Source of the DNA: Silvibacterium bohemicum
Lineage (GTDB): Bacteria; Acidobacteriota; Terriglobia; Terriglobales; Acidobacteriaceae
Assembly: GCF_001006305.1 (NCBI RefSeq)
Contig: NZ_LBHJ01000020.1
Location: 310,001 to 374,000 of the forward strand
Reading direction: 5' to 3'
DNA: 64,000 nucleotides
In this document: piece after piece, positions 35,840-44,846 of the stretch
Layout: each line of letters begins with the position of its first letter
Numbering within the stretch: position 1 is the stretch's first letter
Notes under the pieces: model-generated
Told to the model about the DNA's origin: nothing
What the model saw: only the letters and a program-made list of their open reading frames with translations
Databases searched by the model: none
Translations under genes and position numbers: made by a program

Positions 35840-38800
35840 GTCCGAGCCTTCCTTCTGGTTGCGCGCTATCCGGCGTGTCCGGGATGGGATCGAGGGTCGG
35901 CCAGTGGGCCGTGGGCACCGTTGGTTGCGGAGCCGGACCTTCGAGCCGCCCGGCCTGGACCTGGCAGGTGAACGCCTTGCTTTCGTGCATGCTCACGTTC
36001 GGGTCGGCCATCAGAGCGGTTAGGTCGTTGGCATTGCCGCCGACACTCTCGCCAGCGAAAGCCCAGTGGAACGGGAGGCCGATCTGGTGAACCACGCGTC
36101 CTTCGATAACAAACGGCCGTAGCCGCCTGGTCACCATGGCGCGGGCCTCGATTCGTCCGCGCGGCGTCTGTATTGTCATCCAGCCGCCGTGAACAATGCC
36201 GCGCTCGGCGGCCAGCTCGAAGCTCAGCTCGGCGAACATCGCCGGCTGCAATTCGTTGAGCCAGCTGTTGAAACGGCTCATCGGTCCGCTAAGGTAATGC
36301 TCGGTGAGACGGAAAGTTGTCGCCACCACGGGATATTCAGCTGTCGGCGCGTGGGCGATGCGATTCAGCGGTCCGTCGAAAAAGCGCACCATCGGGCTGG
36401 AACTGTGTTTGGGATAGAGCAGGTTGCCCAGCGGCGACTCGACCGGCTCGTAGTGCGTCGGAAGAGGACCGTCCTTGGTGCTGGGTGAGTACAGCCAGCC
36501 CAACCCGTCAGCTTTGGTGATGAACGGCGTTGTGCCGGCGATGGCTGCCATGCCCTTCGCGCCAGGAGGTGGTTCGTAATCGGGTGCCTTCTCGAGCTCG
36601 AAGTCCGGTTTGTCGGGACCGGACCATTGCCGCTTCTCAAAATCCCACCAGATCAGTTTCTTTCGCTCCGACCACGGGCGCCCTTGGGGATCGGCAGAGG
36701 CGCGGTTGTACAGGACGCGGACATTGTTCGGCCAGGCAAAGCCCCATTCCGGCTGGACCGGGTTATCCGTGATCTTGCGTTCGTCGGCGCGGTTGCGGTG
36801 CGGCTCGGGAAAGACACCGCTGTAGATCCAGCAACCACATGCCGTTGTTCCGTCGTCCTTCAGCTCCGAGTAGCTGCTCAGAAGACGTGGCCGGCCGGTG
36901 CGCGGGTCGGTTTCAACGAGCCGGTGACCGTTTATCTCCATGAGCACCTTTTCCAGGTCCGGCTCCCCTTCGATACGGCTGGGCGTTCCATCGGGCAGAT
37001 GCGGGTGTTCGTCGTAGTCGTAGTCCCAGGTAAGGTTCAGCAGCGCCTGATCCCTTGGGTCGGTCGATCCGGCGTAAAGCTTCTTGAGTCGCTTCCCCAG
37101 ATTGTAGAAAAACCAGGCGTCGGAACGGCAGTCGCCCGCCGGATCGATAGCTTTCTTGTGCCATTGGATGAGCCGCTGGGTGTTGGTTAAGCTGCCCTCT
37201 TTTTCCTGCGCGGCCGCGGCGGGAATGAAGAAGACTTCGGTCCCGATCTCGGACGGCGGCGGCCCCTTAGGATCGTTCTTCCAGAAAAGAGCGCTTTCCG
37301 TCTCGAACCAGTCAAGAACCACCAGCCACTCCAGGTTGCGCAGGCCGGCACGGTGCACATTGGCGTTGGGTCCGCCCCCGGCCGGATTTTGACCGGCCAG
37401 GAAATAACCCTTCACCCCACCCTTTGACATGCGATCGAAGTAGGCCAGTTGCGAATAGTCTCCATCCACACGCGGCAGCCAGGAGAATCCGAAATCGTTC
37501 TCCGGGGTCGCAGCGTCGCCATACCAGGCCTTGAGCAGGCTGACAATGAACTTGCTGAAGTTCGCCCAGTAGCCCGTCGGCATCCCTGAGGACTCGATAT
37601 AAGAACTCAAATCCTCATGCGCCGGATCGTGTGCAGGGGGCTGCGGCAGGTAGCCGGGCAACGTGTCGTACAAGGTGGAGATGTCGGTCGCGCCCTGGAT
37701 GGTCGAGTGGCCGCGCAGGGCCATGATGCCGCCACCAGGACGGCCCATGTTGCCGAGCAACAGTTGCAAAATGCCGGCTGTGCGTATGATCTGGACGCCG
37801 GTGGTGTGCTGCGTCCAGCCCAACGCGTAAGCAATGCAGCTGGTCCGCTCGCGTCCCGAGTTTGTGCAGAGCAATTCCGCGACGCGCTCAAACTCTTCTA
37901 CCTTGCAGCCACACACCTGGGAAACGACCTCCGGCGTGTAGCGGGCGAAGTGCCGGCGCAAAATCTGCATAATGCAGCGCGGATGCTGCAGGGTCGGGTC
38001 GCGCTGCGCGTTGGTCGGGTCTTTGGCCGGCGAGGTGTTGGGTTCATCGCTGCCCTGCAAACTGTGGCCCTGGCCGCCGCCTTTCGCAGACTTTGCCTGG
38101 GCCGCGTGCTCCGAACCGTCCTGCTCCGCGTGGCCGTCCCCGGACTCCTCGAAGCCCCAGTGGCCTTGCTTGGAATCGTAGGACTCGTGCTGCTGGTCGA
38201 AGCCGCTGAAAAGCCCGGCCAGATCTTCAGTGTCCTGAAAACCCTCCTCGATGATCGTCGAAGCATTGGTATAGGCCAGGACATATTCATGGAACCAGCG
38301 GTCGTGAGTTAGGACGTAATTTACGAGGCCTCCAAGGAAGGCAATGTCGCTTCCGGAACGGATGCCCACGTAAAGATCGCACACGGCCGACATGCGGGTG
38401 AAGCGCGGATCGACATGGATCAGCGTTCCACCTCTCTCCTTGGCCTTCATGGGCCAGCGGAAGCCGACGGGTTGTGCCTCCGCCATGTTTGATCCCATGA
38501 ACAGGATGCAGTCGCTATTGGCCATGTCCTGCTGATAATTAGTGGCCGCACCGCGGCCGAACGAGGCGCCCAGACCGGGCACCGAGGCGCTGTGTCATAT
38601 TCGCGCCTGGTTTTCGATCGATACCACTCCCAAGCCGCCGCCGAGCAGCTTCTTGATGAGGTAGTTCTCCTCGTTATCGATCGTTGCCCCGCCCAATGAG
38701 CCGATGCTGCGCACCGAGTTGAGCAAACGGCCTTGTTCGTCGCGAGTGGTAAAGTCGGCGTCGCGAGTGGCCTTGACGCGCTGGGCAATCTGCTCCTGTG

Positions 38801-39128
38801 CCCACTCCAAACTTCGCGTTTCCCAATGATCTGAATAGGGAGCGCGGTAGAGGACATTGCGGACGCGATGCGAATTGACGGAGAGTTGGAAGGCGTTGGC
38901 ACCTTTTGGGCATAGATGCCCCCCGCTGATGGGACTTTCAGGATCGCCCTCAATGTCGATGAGCTCGCCGCCCTTGCTATAGATGAGCTGCCCGCAGCCG
39001 ACGGCGCAGTAAGGACAAATGCCCTCGGTGACGGTGGCGCCGCGCAGCCGCGAAGCCTTTCCCAGTGTCTCTAAGCTGTATGGTTCCCGAGAAGTTTTTG
39101 GTTTCCGGGTCAGTGAGAAGCGAAACAT
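35829..39128 (-). CDS. Selenocysteine-containing formate dehydrogenase catalytic (alpha) subunit; UGA recoded at 38595-38597
   Basis: A 1099-residue molybdopterin enzyme oxidising formate (or reducing CO2), close to E. coli FdnG by motif. N-terminal [4Fe-4S] site CPYCAVGCG ... CPKG. Residues 175-183 read QARI-Sec-HSAS, matching the FdnG QARV-Sec-HGPT site; the UGA sits at residue 178 in an otherwise open frame. Conserved regions continue to the C terminus (ALGWTQHTTGVQIIRTAGIL; DDGTTACGCWIYSG). Read without recoding it would appear as two frames (38595-39128 and 35829-38582). No twin-arginine signal precedes the iron-sulfur site, unlike FdnG. A hydrophilic His/Gly/Ser-rich insert lies around residues 335-380. 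AGGATGAGG precedes the ATG. Confidence 0.95.
38557..38594 (-). promoter_or_regulatory. Bacterial SECIS element
   Basis: Directly 3' of the UGA, GTGCCC (38582-38577) and GGGCGC (38571-38566) form a stem closed by the loop GGTCT (38576-38572). The loop begins 18 nt after the UGA. E. coli fdhF has the same GGUCU loop at the same distance (from memory). SelB should bind this loop to direct Sec insertion. Confidence 0.92.
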
Positions 39129-39152
39129 AGGGCCTCATCCTTTCAAGCATTC

Positions 39153-39169
39153 GTCATCAATAAGATGAC
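39153..39169. promoter_or_regulatory. Inverted repeat in the FDH operon leader
   Basis: GTCATC, five bases, GATGAC: a 6-5-6 palindrome 25 bases before the formate dehydrogenase start. It could be an operator or a leader hairpin; no regulator can be assigned. Confidence 0.4.
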
Positions 39170-39190
39170 AAAGAGGGAGCTTAAAAGCGG

Positions 39191-39225
39191 ATATTAGCAC
39201 AAAAAAAGTAACACCATCTCCTGCT
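39191..39225 (-). promoter_or_regulatory. Candidate promoter of the FDH operon
   Basis: On the minus strand an extended -10-like TGCTAATAT occurs at 39199-39191, about 62 bases before the start codon, preceded by a T-rich tract. The -35 is weak (GTTACT). Inferred only. Confidence 0.35.
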
Positions 39226-39260
39226 GGAAGCTCGTAGAGGCGCATGCACGAAGGCGCTAG

Positions 39261-40619
39261 TTAGCGTTCGCCGTGAAGGCTATCGACGAAAGCCGGATCA
39301 ATCACATTTGTGAGGGTTTGCTGGAACGCGAGCCAATCACATGGAAATCCTTCTGCTCCGGTGCTGCACCCAGGAATGAATAGATTCGCGTCGGGGGGAG
39401 CTTGGTCCATGTTGAGGGGAACGGCATTGCGCATCTGTTCCAGCGTTTGCGCCATGTAATAAGTGTGGACCTCATAGCGACCGGCGTCTGGTTTCTGCCA
39501 AAGCTCAAAGACCAGGGCTCCTCCCGGAGGCGTATCATCGCGACGCCCGTCCAGAAGCCAATTGAGACCGAGCATCCCGGCAACATTGGCGATGTTTGTG
39601 TCGTGCCCCACCAGCACCACAGCGCGGTCGTTCAATTTTCCAAGCGCCCCGCGGAATGGTTTTCCGGAGACCGCTTGCTGCATTGTGTCGGCAATGTGGG
39701 CCAGGAGGTTCGAAGCCTGTACAGCGGCCAGGTAGGGTGTGCGGCGGGTAAGGTCGGAGGCGGCCGTGTGCAGATCCATCAGGTGCCTCACGCTCGACGC
39801 ATCGACGCGACCCCATCCAACCTGCTCCATGGGTAGGCCGTCTGCGTACTCGAGGAGGAAATTTTCGGTGATAGTGGCAGCGGTGTTCAGTGGGCCCTTA
39901 AGTTCCGCAAGATGGTCGCCGTTGCCCGCATCGAGGGTGGCCGGTATGTCGAGCAGGAGCTTGCTCGCGGTGTGGCCGGGCGTGGGACATGGAAACGCTG
40001 GAACACATCCCAGAAGAACGCTCTGCAGTTGCTCAAGCTGAGGCCGATATGCTGTTGTGACTCCATCGGGATCGTCGCCGATGCGTCCCGCGATTGAGGC
40101 GAGAGCACGTTCGTGATCAGGCTTGCCGGCACTCGCGGCCAGTGGATGGAAGAGCGGGTCAGCTGTGCCCTCGATCAGCCAATGCTGCTGCGGCCGCTCA
40201 TCCCGTGGACACTCGGGGAACATTCCTTCGGCGAGGGACTTTGCCGTCTCGACGGTGCGCTGGTCCGAATCGGCATAAATCGAAACATGGGCGGCGTCGC
40301 CGCATCCGTTGCCTGAGATCAGTCCCTGATGCGCAAAGTAGGCTCGATCGTAAGCGCCGAAGATGGCCATGAGCTTCGCGCCGTGCGGAGTGAGGTAGCC
40401 CGGAGGCACATCCCACTTGGGCCAAGGCTGCGATGAATACCGGTCCAGCTGCTCATTGCCTCCAGTTGGAGAGCGAACTCCATGGCGAGTAAGGATCAGA
40501 ACAAATTTAAGCTTGGGAGCCCGAACGTCCGGCATCTGCGCTGATGACGAGTGAACCGCCACAGCGGCAACGAGACTGAGGAGCACTAGCAGGGCTTTAT
40601 GCAGATAGCTGGTCATCAT
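39261..40619 (-). CDS. Secreted histidine acid phosphatase (phytase/glucose-1-phosphatase type)
   Basis: A 452-residue branch-2 histidine phosphatase. The N-terminal catalytic motif is LTRHGVRSPTGG (RHGxRxP) and the distal proton-donor motif is VGHDTNIANVAG (HD). A signal peptide (LLVLLSLVAAVAVHSSSAQ) points to periplasm or outside. The AppA/Agp family hydrolyses phytate or sugar phosphates. The start at 40619 (ATGATG) places the signal peptide at the N terminus; a longer frame would overlap the upstream gene. It lies 16 bases after a YncE-like gene and downstream of a TonB receptor, suggesting use of an imported phosphate ester. Confidence 0.9.
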   Translation of the reverse strand: MMTSYLHKALLVLLSLVAAVAVHSSSAQMPDVRAPKLKFVLILTRHGVRSPTGGNEQLDRYSSQPWPKWDVPPGYLTPHGAKLMAIFGAYDRAYFAHQGLISGNGCGDAAHVSIYADSDQRTVETAKSLAEGMFPECPRDERPQQHWLIEGTADPLFHPLAASAGKPDHERALASIAGRIGDDPDGVTTAYRPQLEQLQSVLLGCVPAFPCPTPGHTASKLLLDIPATLDAGNGDHLAELKGPLNTAATITENFLLEYADGLPMEQVGWGRVDASSVRHLMDLHTAASDLTRRTPYLAAVQASNLLAHIADTMQQAVSGKPFRGALGKLNDRAVVLVGHDTNIANVAGMLGLNWLLDGRRDDTPPGGALVFELWQKPDAGRYEVHTYYMAQTLEQMRNAVPLNMDQAPPDANLFIPGCSTGAEGFPCDWLAFQQTLTNVIDPAFVDSLHGER

Positions 40620-40635
40620 TGTTTTGCTGAGCGGA

Positions 40636-41631
40636 CTACCTGGTGGAGTACACAAGAATGCTGGCCGCGCTTTCGCCGCTGCCCGGAACTCCCACATAAA
40701 GGGTTTTTCGTGAACGCACGAACAGACCAGTCTTTGCGCCCGCGGCCGTATGGATCACTCCTGCCGCCTTTACGTTCTTCTCATCCGTCCTGTAGACGTC
40801 GATCGCCCCACTGCCGGCGATCAGATAGACCTGATGCGTTTCGGCATCGTAGAAAAGGTCGTCGGCCCCGGGGTCGGAAGGCAGATTCGCCAATTGTTTT
40901 CCCGTATCGCCGTCCAGGACAAGCAACCGAGCGGGCGTCCGACACGCAACGAAAAGGATGTGCTGCTCCTCGTCGTACGCAAGGGGCACATTGTTTTTTG
41001 CGCCGGTCAGCTTCCAGATCGTGGACTGCATAGCCGTTCTGCCGTCAATGACGGAAATCTCCGCGGCATCTGCAATATTGGCGAAAACCCTGTCAGTAGA
41101 TTTATCGACCTCTAATTCTTCGGGATGGGAGGTTGCTGAAATGCTCGCCTTCTGCGTCAGGTTTTTCGTATCGATAACCGCGATCCGGCCGGGATGCGCG
41201 GCATCGCTGCCACCATGGCCGACGTAGAGTAGGCCGCTGCTGGCGTCGTAGACCATGTCGTCCGCATCTTCAGAAAGCGGGATGCTCTTCACCAGCCCGA
41301 GAGGGGCGCCCCCATAGAGGTCAAGAACTCCGCTTGCTCCATCGGCAACAAACAACTGGCCCGTGGAGGCCATCCAGGCGAGCCCATGGGGCTTCCCCAA
41401 TCCGGTAAGACTTTGAAGTATTTTGCCGCTGCCTAGGTCGATCACTTCTACGGATTTGTTGCCAGTAGCCGCAGCAAAAATCCTATTGCCAGCCTCATCG
41501 ACGGCAAAGTGGTCGAACTTACCCTGAACTGCGGGGAGATAAATAGTTTTTTCGAGTACGAGCGGTGGATTCTGGCCACGCAAAGAAGATCCGGCCAAAA
41601 CCAGTACGCAGCTAACAAGGAACCTTTTCAT
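40636..41631 (-). CDS. Periplasmic YncE-like beta-propeller protein
   Basis: A 331-residue protein with signal peptide (FLVSCVLVLAGSSLRGQ). Repeated blade motifs follow: NRIFAAATGNKSVEVIDLGS, GQLFVADGASGVLDLY, GLLYVGHGGSD...IAVIDTKN, DRVFANIADAAEISVIDGRT, and HILFVACRTPARLLVLDGDT. This is the YVTN/YncE seven-bladed propeller pattern. Such proteins bind ligands or DNA, but their roles are mostly unknown. Located between a TonB receptor and a histidine acid phosphatase on the same strand, it may be a substrate-binding partner. It is not a canonical beta-propeller phytase, since the Ca-binding motifs were not recognised. Confidence 0.85.
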   Translation of the reverse strand: MKRFLVSCVLVLAGSSLRGQNPPLVLEKTIYLPAVQGKFDHFAVDEAGNRIFAAATGNKSVEVIDLGSGKILQSLTGLGKPHGLAWMASTGQLFVADGASGVLDLYGGAPLGLVKSIPLSEDADDMVYDASSGLLYVGHGGSDAAHPGRIAVIDTKNLTQKASISATSHPEELEVDKSTDRVFANIADAAEISVIDGRTAMQSTIWKLTGAKNNVPLAYDEEQHILFVACRTPARLLVLDGDTGKQLANLPSDPGADDLFYDAETHQVYLIAGSGAIDVYRTDEKNVKAAGVIHTAAGAKTGLFVRSRKTLYVGVPGSGESAASILVYSTR

Positions 41632-41700
41632 GAAAAATCTTTCTTGAGAAGCCGGTGAAGATCGGCCTCACAGATATGGTTTTCCCGCGAGGCCATACAG

Positions 41701-44598
41701 TTATTCGTGGTGCAGTGTCCACTTAATGCCCAACGAGTAGGTCGGCTTGTAATATTCGCGCTGAGCTACGAACCGTGTACTTCCGTTGAAGAAGCCGAAC
41801 ACTTCATTGTTCATGTTCTCTCCGGAGGCCAGGACAGTGAACCCTTTGAAGGCGTAGTAGCTTGCCTGCGCATCGACTTGAGTATGGGAGTAGAAGTAGT
41901 TATCTCCGTTTGGCCCAGTCACTCCGAATGGGACAGCTCCCGGCCCGGTGCTCTGATATTGGTACGCAAAGATATTCGCACTGTTGTGAGAGATACCAAC
42001 GGTCACCAACGCTCGTTTGGTAGCGTAAGCCGGAGAAATGTTCCAGGAAAATGGCGCCTGGCCCACCAGTTGAGGATTGTCCGAACGGTTGACGATGTTG
42101 TAGTTCTTCGAATTCGTGTATGCGAAGTTTGTGATCAGGCGGGCTCCGGAAAGAATTCCAGGCAGATAAGTGAAGTGCTGCTGGAAGGCCACTTCGACGC
42201 CCTGCACATAAGCGTGATCGCCATTGACCTCCTGCTGGATCTGGTCGTTTGGATATTGCTGGTAGTAGGTAGAACCTGGCCCAACGATCGCGTTTTCAGG
42301 ATAGATCGGCTTGGTAATCTGTTTATAGAAATACCCGGCCTCCAGCATGCCAACGGCGGGGAGATACCGCTCGTAAAGCAGGTCGTAATCGTTGGCGTGC
42401 TCGGCCACCAGGGCCGTGTTTCCGACCTGAATGAGGTCCTGTCCTGTCGATCCGCCCCCCTGAGTGAAAACGGTATACGGGACAAGTTGATACGGATCGG
42501 GCCGGGAGATGCCGCGCCCGTAGACAGCACGGATATCGGAATCCTTATCGATGTTATAGCGAAGCTGAATGCTCGGGAGGGGATTCACATAGGAGCCGCT
42601 GCCATGCTGTGGCGTCGTAGTGGCTGTACCATCCGCGTTGATGGCTACCAGGTATCCGGTGTTAGAAGTCGTCGTTCCTTCAATGCGAAGACCAGTCTGA
42701 AGATGAATGCGGCTACCTAGCTCCAGGGTATTCATGACGTAACCTGCTGACACCCGTTCCTGCAGGTTGTAGTTGGCAGCGTCCGATGCCTCCTGGGTTG
42801 CAACGATATCCAGGGGAAGGGCGGACGGATTGGCTCGGAGATAGGAAACGATGCTGTCGAAGTCCGTGACCCGCGGCAGGTAATAGCTGCCGCTGTAGTA
42901 GTGGTTGTTGATGAAGCTGCTTAAGAATTGGCTCTCGAAAGGAAAGGAGGCTGCTCCAGTGTTTGGGCCTGCGTCATAGGTCGGTGAATATGCATCCTGG
43001 CCTTTGTGCTCGTTGCGAAACTGCCCGCCGAATTCAAACGTTGAAGCGTATGTGCCGAGATGGTAATTGGCTCCATAAGCCGCATTCGCCTGCAAATTGA
43101 GCTGAGTCGCTTTTCCCGACGTGAGATTGATATCCGAAAGTTGATACTGGGTAGGGTCGGTTGCGGCATCGGTCGGATTGACGCATGTAAACTGCGGGCG
43201 ATAAACGCTGATCGTCGCCGTGGGATTGTAACCACAATCCGGATTGGAGGCCGTGCTGCTGAAGTCCGCTCCGGGGTTTCCGGCCGCACCCCCAAAACGC
43301 GAGTGCGCAACTGCGATCTGGTAGTGGAGGAATGAAGTGCTGAAAACTTGATTGCCACCCATGGCGAGGTCCGCAATCTGGAGGTTGGGACGGCGAACGC
43401 TGGTGTGATAGGAAGAGCTGCCGGTGAAGGGTGGCGTGGGTCCGGAATTCTTGTAGTCGTACTCGTACTTCTGCCCATAATCGCGGAAGTTAGAGAACAG
43501 CCCGTGAACGAAAAGGTCGGAGGCTTCATTCAGTCTGTAATCGAGAGCGCCGGCGAAACCGTACCTGGTTCGGTCATAGAGATACTCACGTTCGCTTAAC
43601 TTATCGAATGTCTCAGTGGTCGGATTGCCGTTGACATCGGTATTGAAATCCGGAGCAGGCTCGATATCATCGATGCCGCGCGCATTGGCGTCGTAGCTGT
43701 ATCCGAGCTCGAGCCCGAAACGCTTTCCGAAACTGGCATTGGGTCCAAAGCGAAAGCCCGTCGACGCGTTGACCAGGCCCACGTCGCGGCCGTTAGCGAT
43801 TTGCGTATAGCCCCCTACCGACTCCAGCGAGAACGTAGGCTCATCGCCGATGGCTTGCTTGATACGCAGATCTACGGATCCTCCGATCGCATCGCCATCC
43901 TGATTCGCAGATAGCGTCTTGTTGATTGCAACAGAGCCGACCAGGTCGGCTGGAACAGTATCGAGGTCGACCTGACGAACTTCAGGATCAGGTCCCGGGA
44001 CGATTACTCCGTCGATAGTGGTGTTGCTGAGGCGGGGCTCGGTGCCTCGAATCTGTACATATTGACCTTCGCCTTCATTGCGCTGCAGCGTTACTCCAGG
44101 CAGGCGTCCCACTGCATCAGCGATGTTGGCGTTTGGCAGCGACTGGATCTGCGCATCTGTTTCGACGTTCAGAATGTTCGCGGAGGTACGCTGTTCATTG
44201 ATGGCCGAGGCATCGCCGAGGAGTTGGGCATTCACCACCACCTGCTGGTTACTGGAAGCGATTTTCAGCGTCGCATTTAACTGCGCATTTTGACCGGCCA
44301 CAACAGCGATCGTATAAATCGATTCGGAGAATCCTACATAAGAAATAGACACGCTATAAGTTCCGGGCTTGAGGTCGGCGATGGAGAAATTACCCTGAGC
44401 GTCAGTAGACACGCTGGCCCCGCCAGGCTGCAGCACAATCTTGGCACTTTGCAACACAGCTCCGCCACTATCGGAGACGACACCGCTAACAGTGCCTGTA
44501 GTTGCAGGAGCCTCTCTGGCGGTGGTCGCGGCCCCGGCCATAATCGAAAGAATGATCATCGTAAGCAGAAGAGGAAGACGAATGGCCTTGCCGAACAT
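41701..44598 (-). CDS. TonB-dependent receptor with carboxypeptidase-regulatory domain
   Basis: A 965-residue outer-membrane receptor. The signal peptide is at residues 1-27, then a carboxypeptidase-regulatory-like domain (VVSDSGGAVLQSAKIVLQPG), then the plug with SLPNANIADAVGRLPGVTLQ and VQIRGTEPRLSNTTIDGVIV, then a barrel ending YSLGIKWTLHHE. The plug belongs to the type seen in Caulobacter and Xanthomonas carbohydrate/phytate receptors, distinct from the Oar-like receptor at 25697. AAGGAG precedes the ATG. It heads the receptor-propeller-phosphatase operon and is divergent from a two-component system. Confidence 0.92.
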   Translation of the reverse strand: MFGKAIRLPLLLTMIILSIMAGAATTAREAPATTGTVSGVVSDSGGAVLQSAKIVLQPGGASVSTDAQGNFSIADLKPGTYSVSISYVGFSESIYTIAVVAGQNAQLNATLKIASSNQQVVVNAQLLGDASAINEQRTSANILNVETDAQIQSLPNANIADAVGRLPGVTLQRNEGEGQYVQIRGTEPRLSNTTIDGVIVPGPDPEVRQVDLDTVPADLVGSVAINKTLSANQDGDAIGGSVDLRIKQAIGDEPTFSLESVGGYTQIANGRDVGLVNASTGFRFGPNASFGKRFGLELGYSYDANARGIDDIEPAPDFNTDVNGNPTTETFDKLSEREYLYDRTRYGFAGALDYRLNEASDLFVHGLFSNFRDYGQKYEYDYKNSGPTPPFTGSSSYHTSVRRPNLQIADLAMGGNQVFSTSFLHYQIAVAHSRFGGAAGNPGADFSSTASNPDCGYNPTATISVYRPQFTCVNPTDAATDPTQYQLSDINLTSGKATQLNLQANAAYGANYHLGTYASTFEFGGQFRNEHKGQDAYSPTYDAGPNTGAASFPFESQFLSSFINNHYYSGSYYLPRVTDFDSIVSYLRANPSALPLDIVATQEASDAANYNLQERVSAGYVMNTLELGSRIHLQTGLRIEGTTTSNTGYLVAINADGTATTTPQHGSGSYVNPLPSIQLRYNIDKDSDIRAVYGRGISRPDPYQLVPYTVFTQGGGSTGQDLIQVGNTALVAEHANDYDLLYERYLPAVGMLEAGYFYKQITKPIYPENAIVGPGSTYYQQYPNDQIQQEVNGDHAYVQGVEVAFQQHFTYLPGILSGARLITNFAYTNSKNYNIVNRSDNPQLVGQAPFSWNISPAYATKRALVTVGISHNSANIFAYQYQSTGPGAVPFGVTGPNGDNYFYSHTQVDAQASYYAFKGFTVLASGENMNNEVFGFFNGSTRFVAQREYYKPTYSLGIKWTLHHE

Positions 44599-44709
44599 AA
44601 ATCTCCTTCATGCGGCCCGCATCAGATTGGCGGAGCCGTCGGTGAGATGCAATGGATCCCGGAGGACAACTTCGCTGAGCAGCAACGCCGCGCAATGTTG
44701 CAAGGCTGA

Positions 44710-44740
44710 AATTAAGGGGCTAAGTTAACGGCTTGTTAAG
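44710..44740. promoter_or_regulatory. Direct repeats, candidate OmpR/PhoB-type operator
   Basis: AGTTAAC at 44723-44729 and TGTTAAG at 44734-44740 are separated by exactly four bases, giving the 11-bp periodicity of PhoB/OmpR-type boxes. A third ATTAAG lies at 44711-44716. It is in the divergent interval between the TonB receptor and the response regulator. Confidence 0.5.
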
Positions 44741-44846
44741 CAAGGGATGAAACTTTTCTAAGGTTGGACCGGATGCCGTGCCTTCGCGGCGGGGTTTGTG
44801 TTGGAATGAGTGCATCCTCGCAAGTTTCGCAGGAGAATTATCCACA

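Noticed and set aside
38595-39128. Separate short formate dehydrogenase N-terminal gene
   Set aside because: It is the front part of the Sec-containing catalytic subunit; the TGA that ends it is recoded and the frame continues unchanged.
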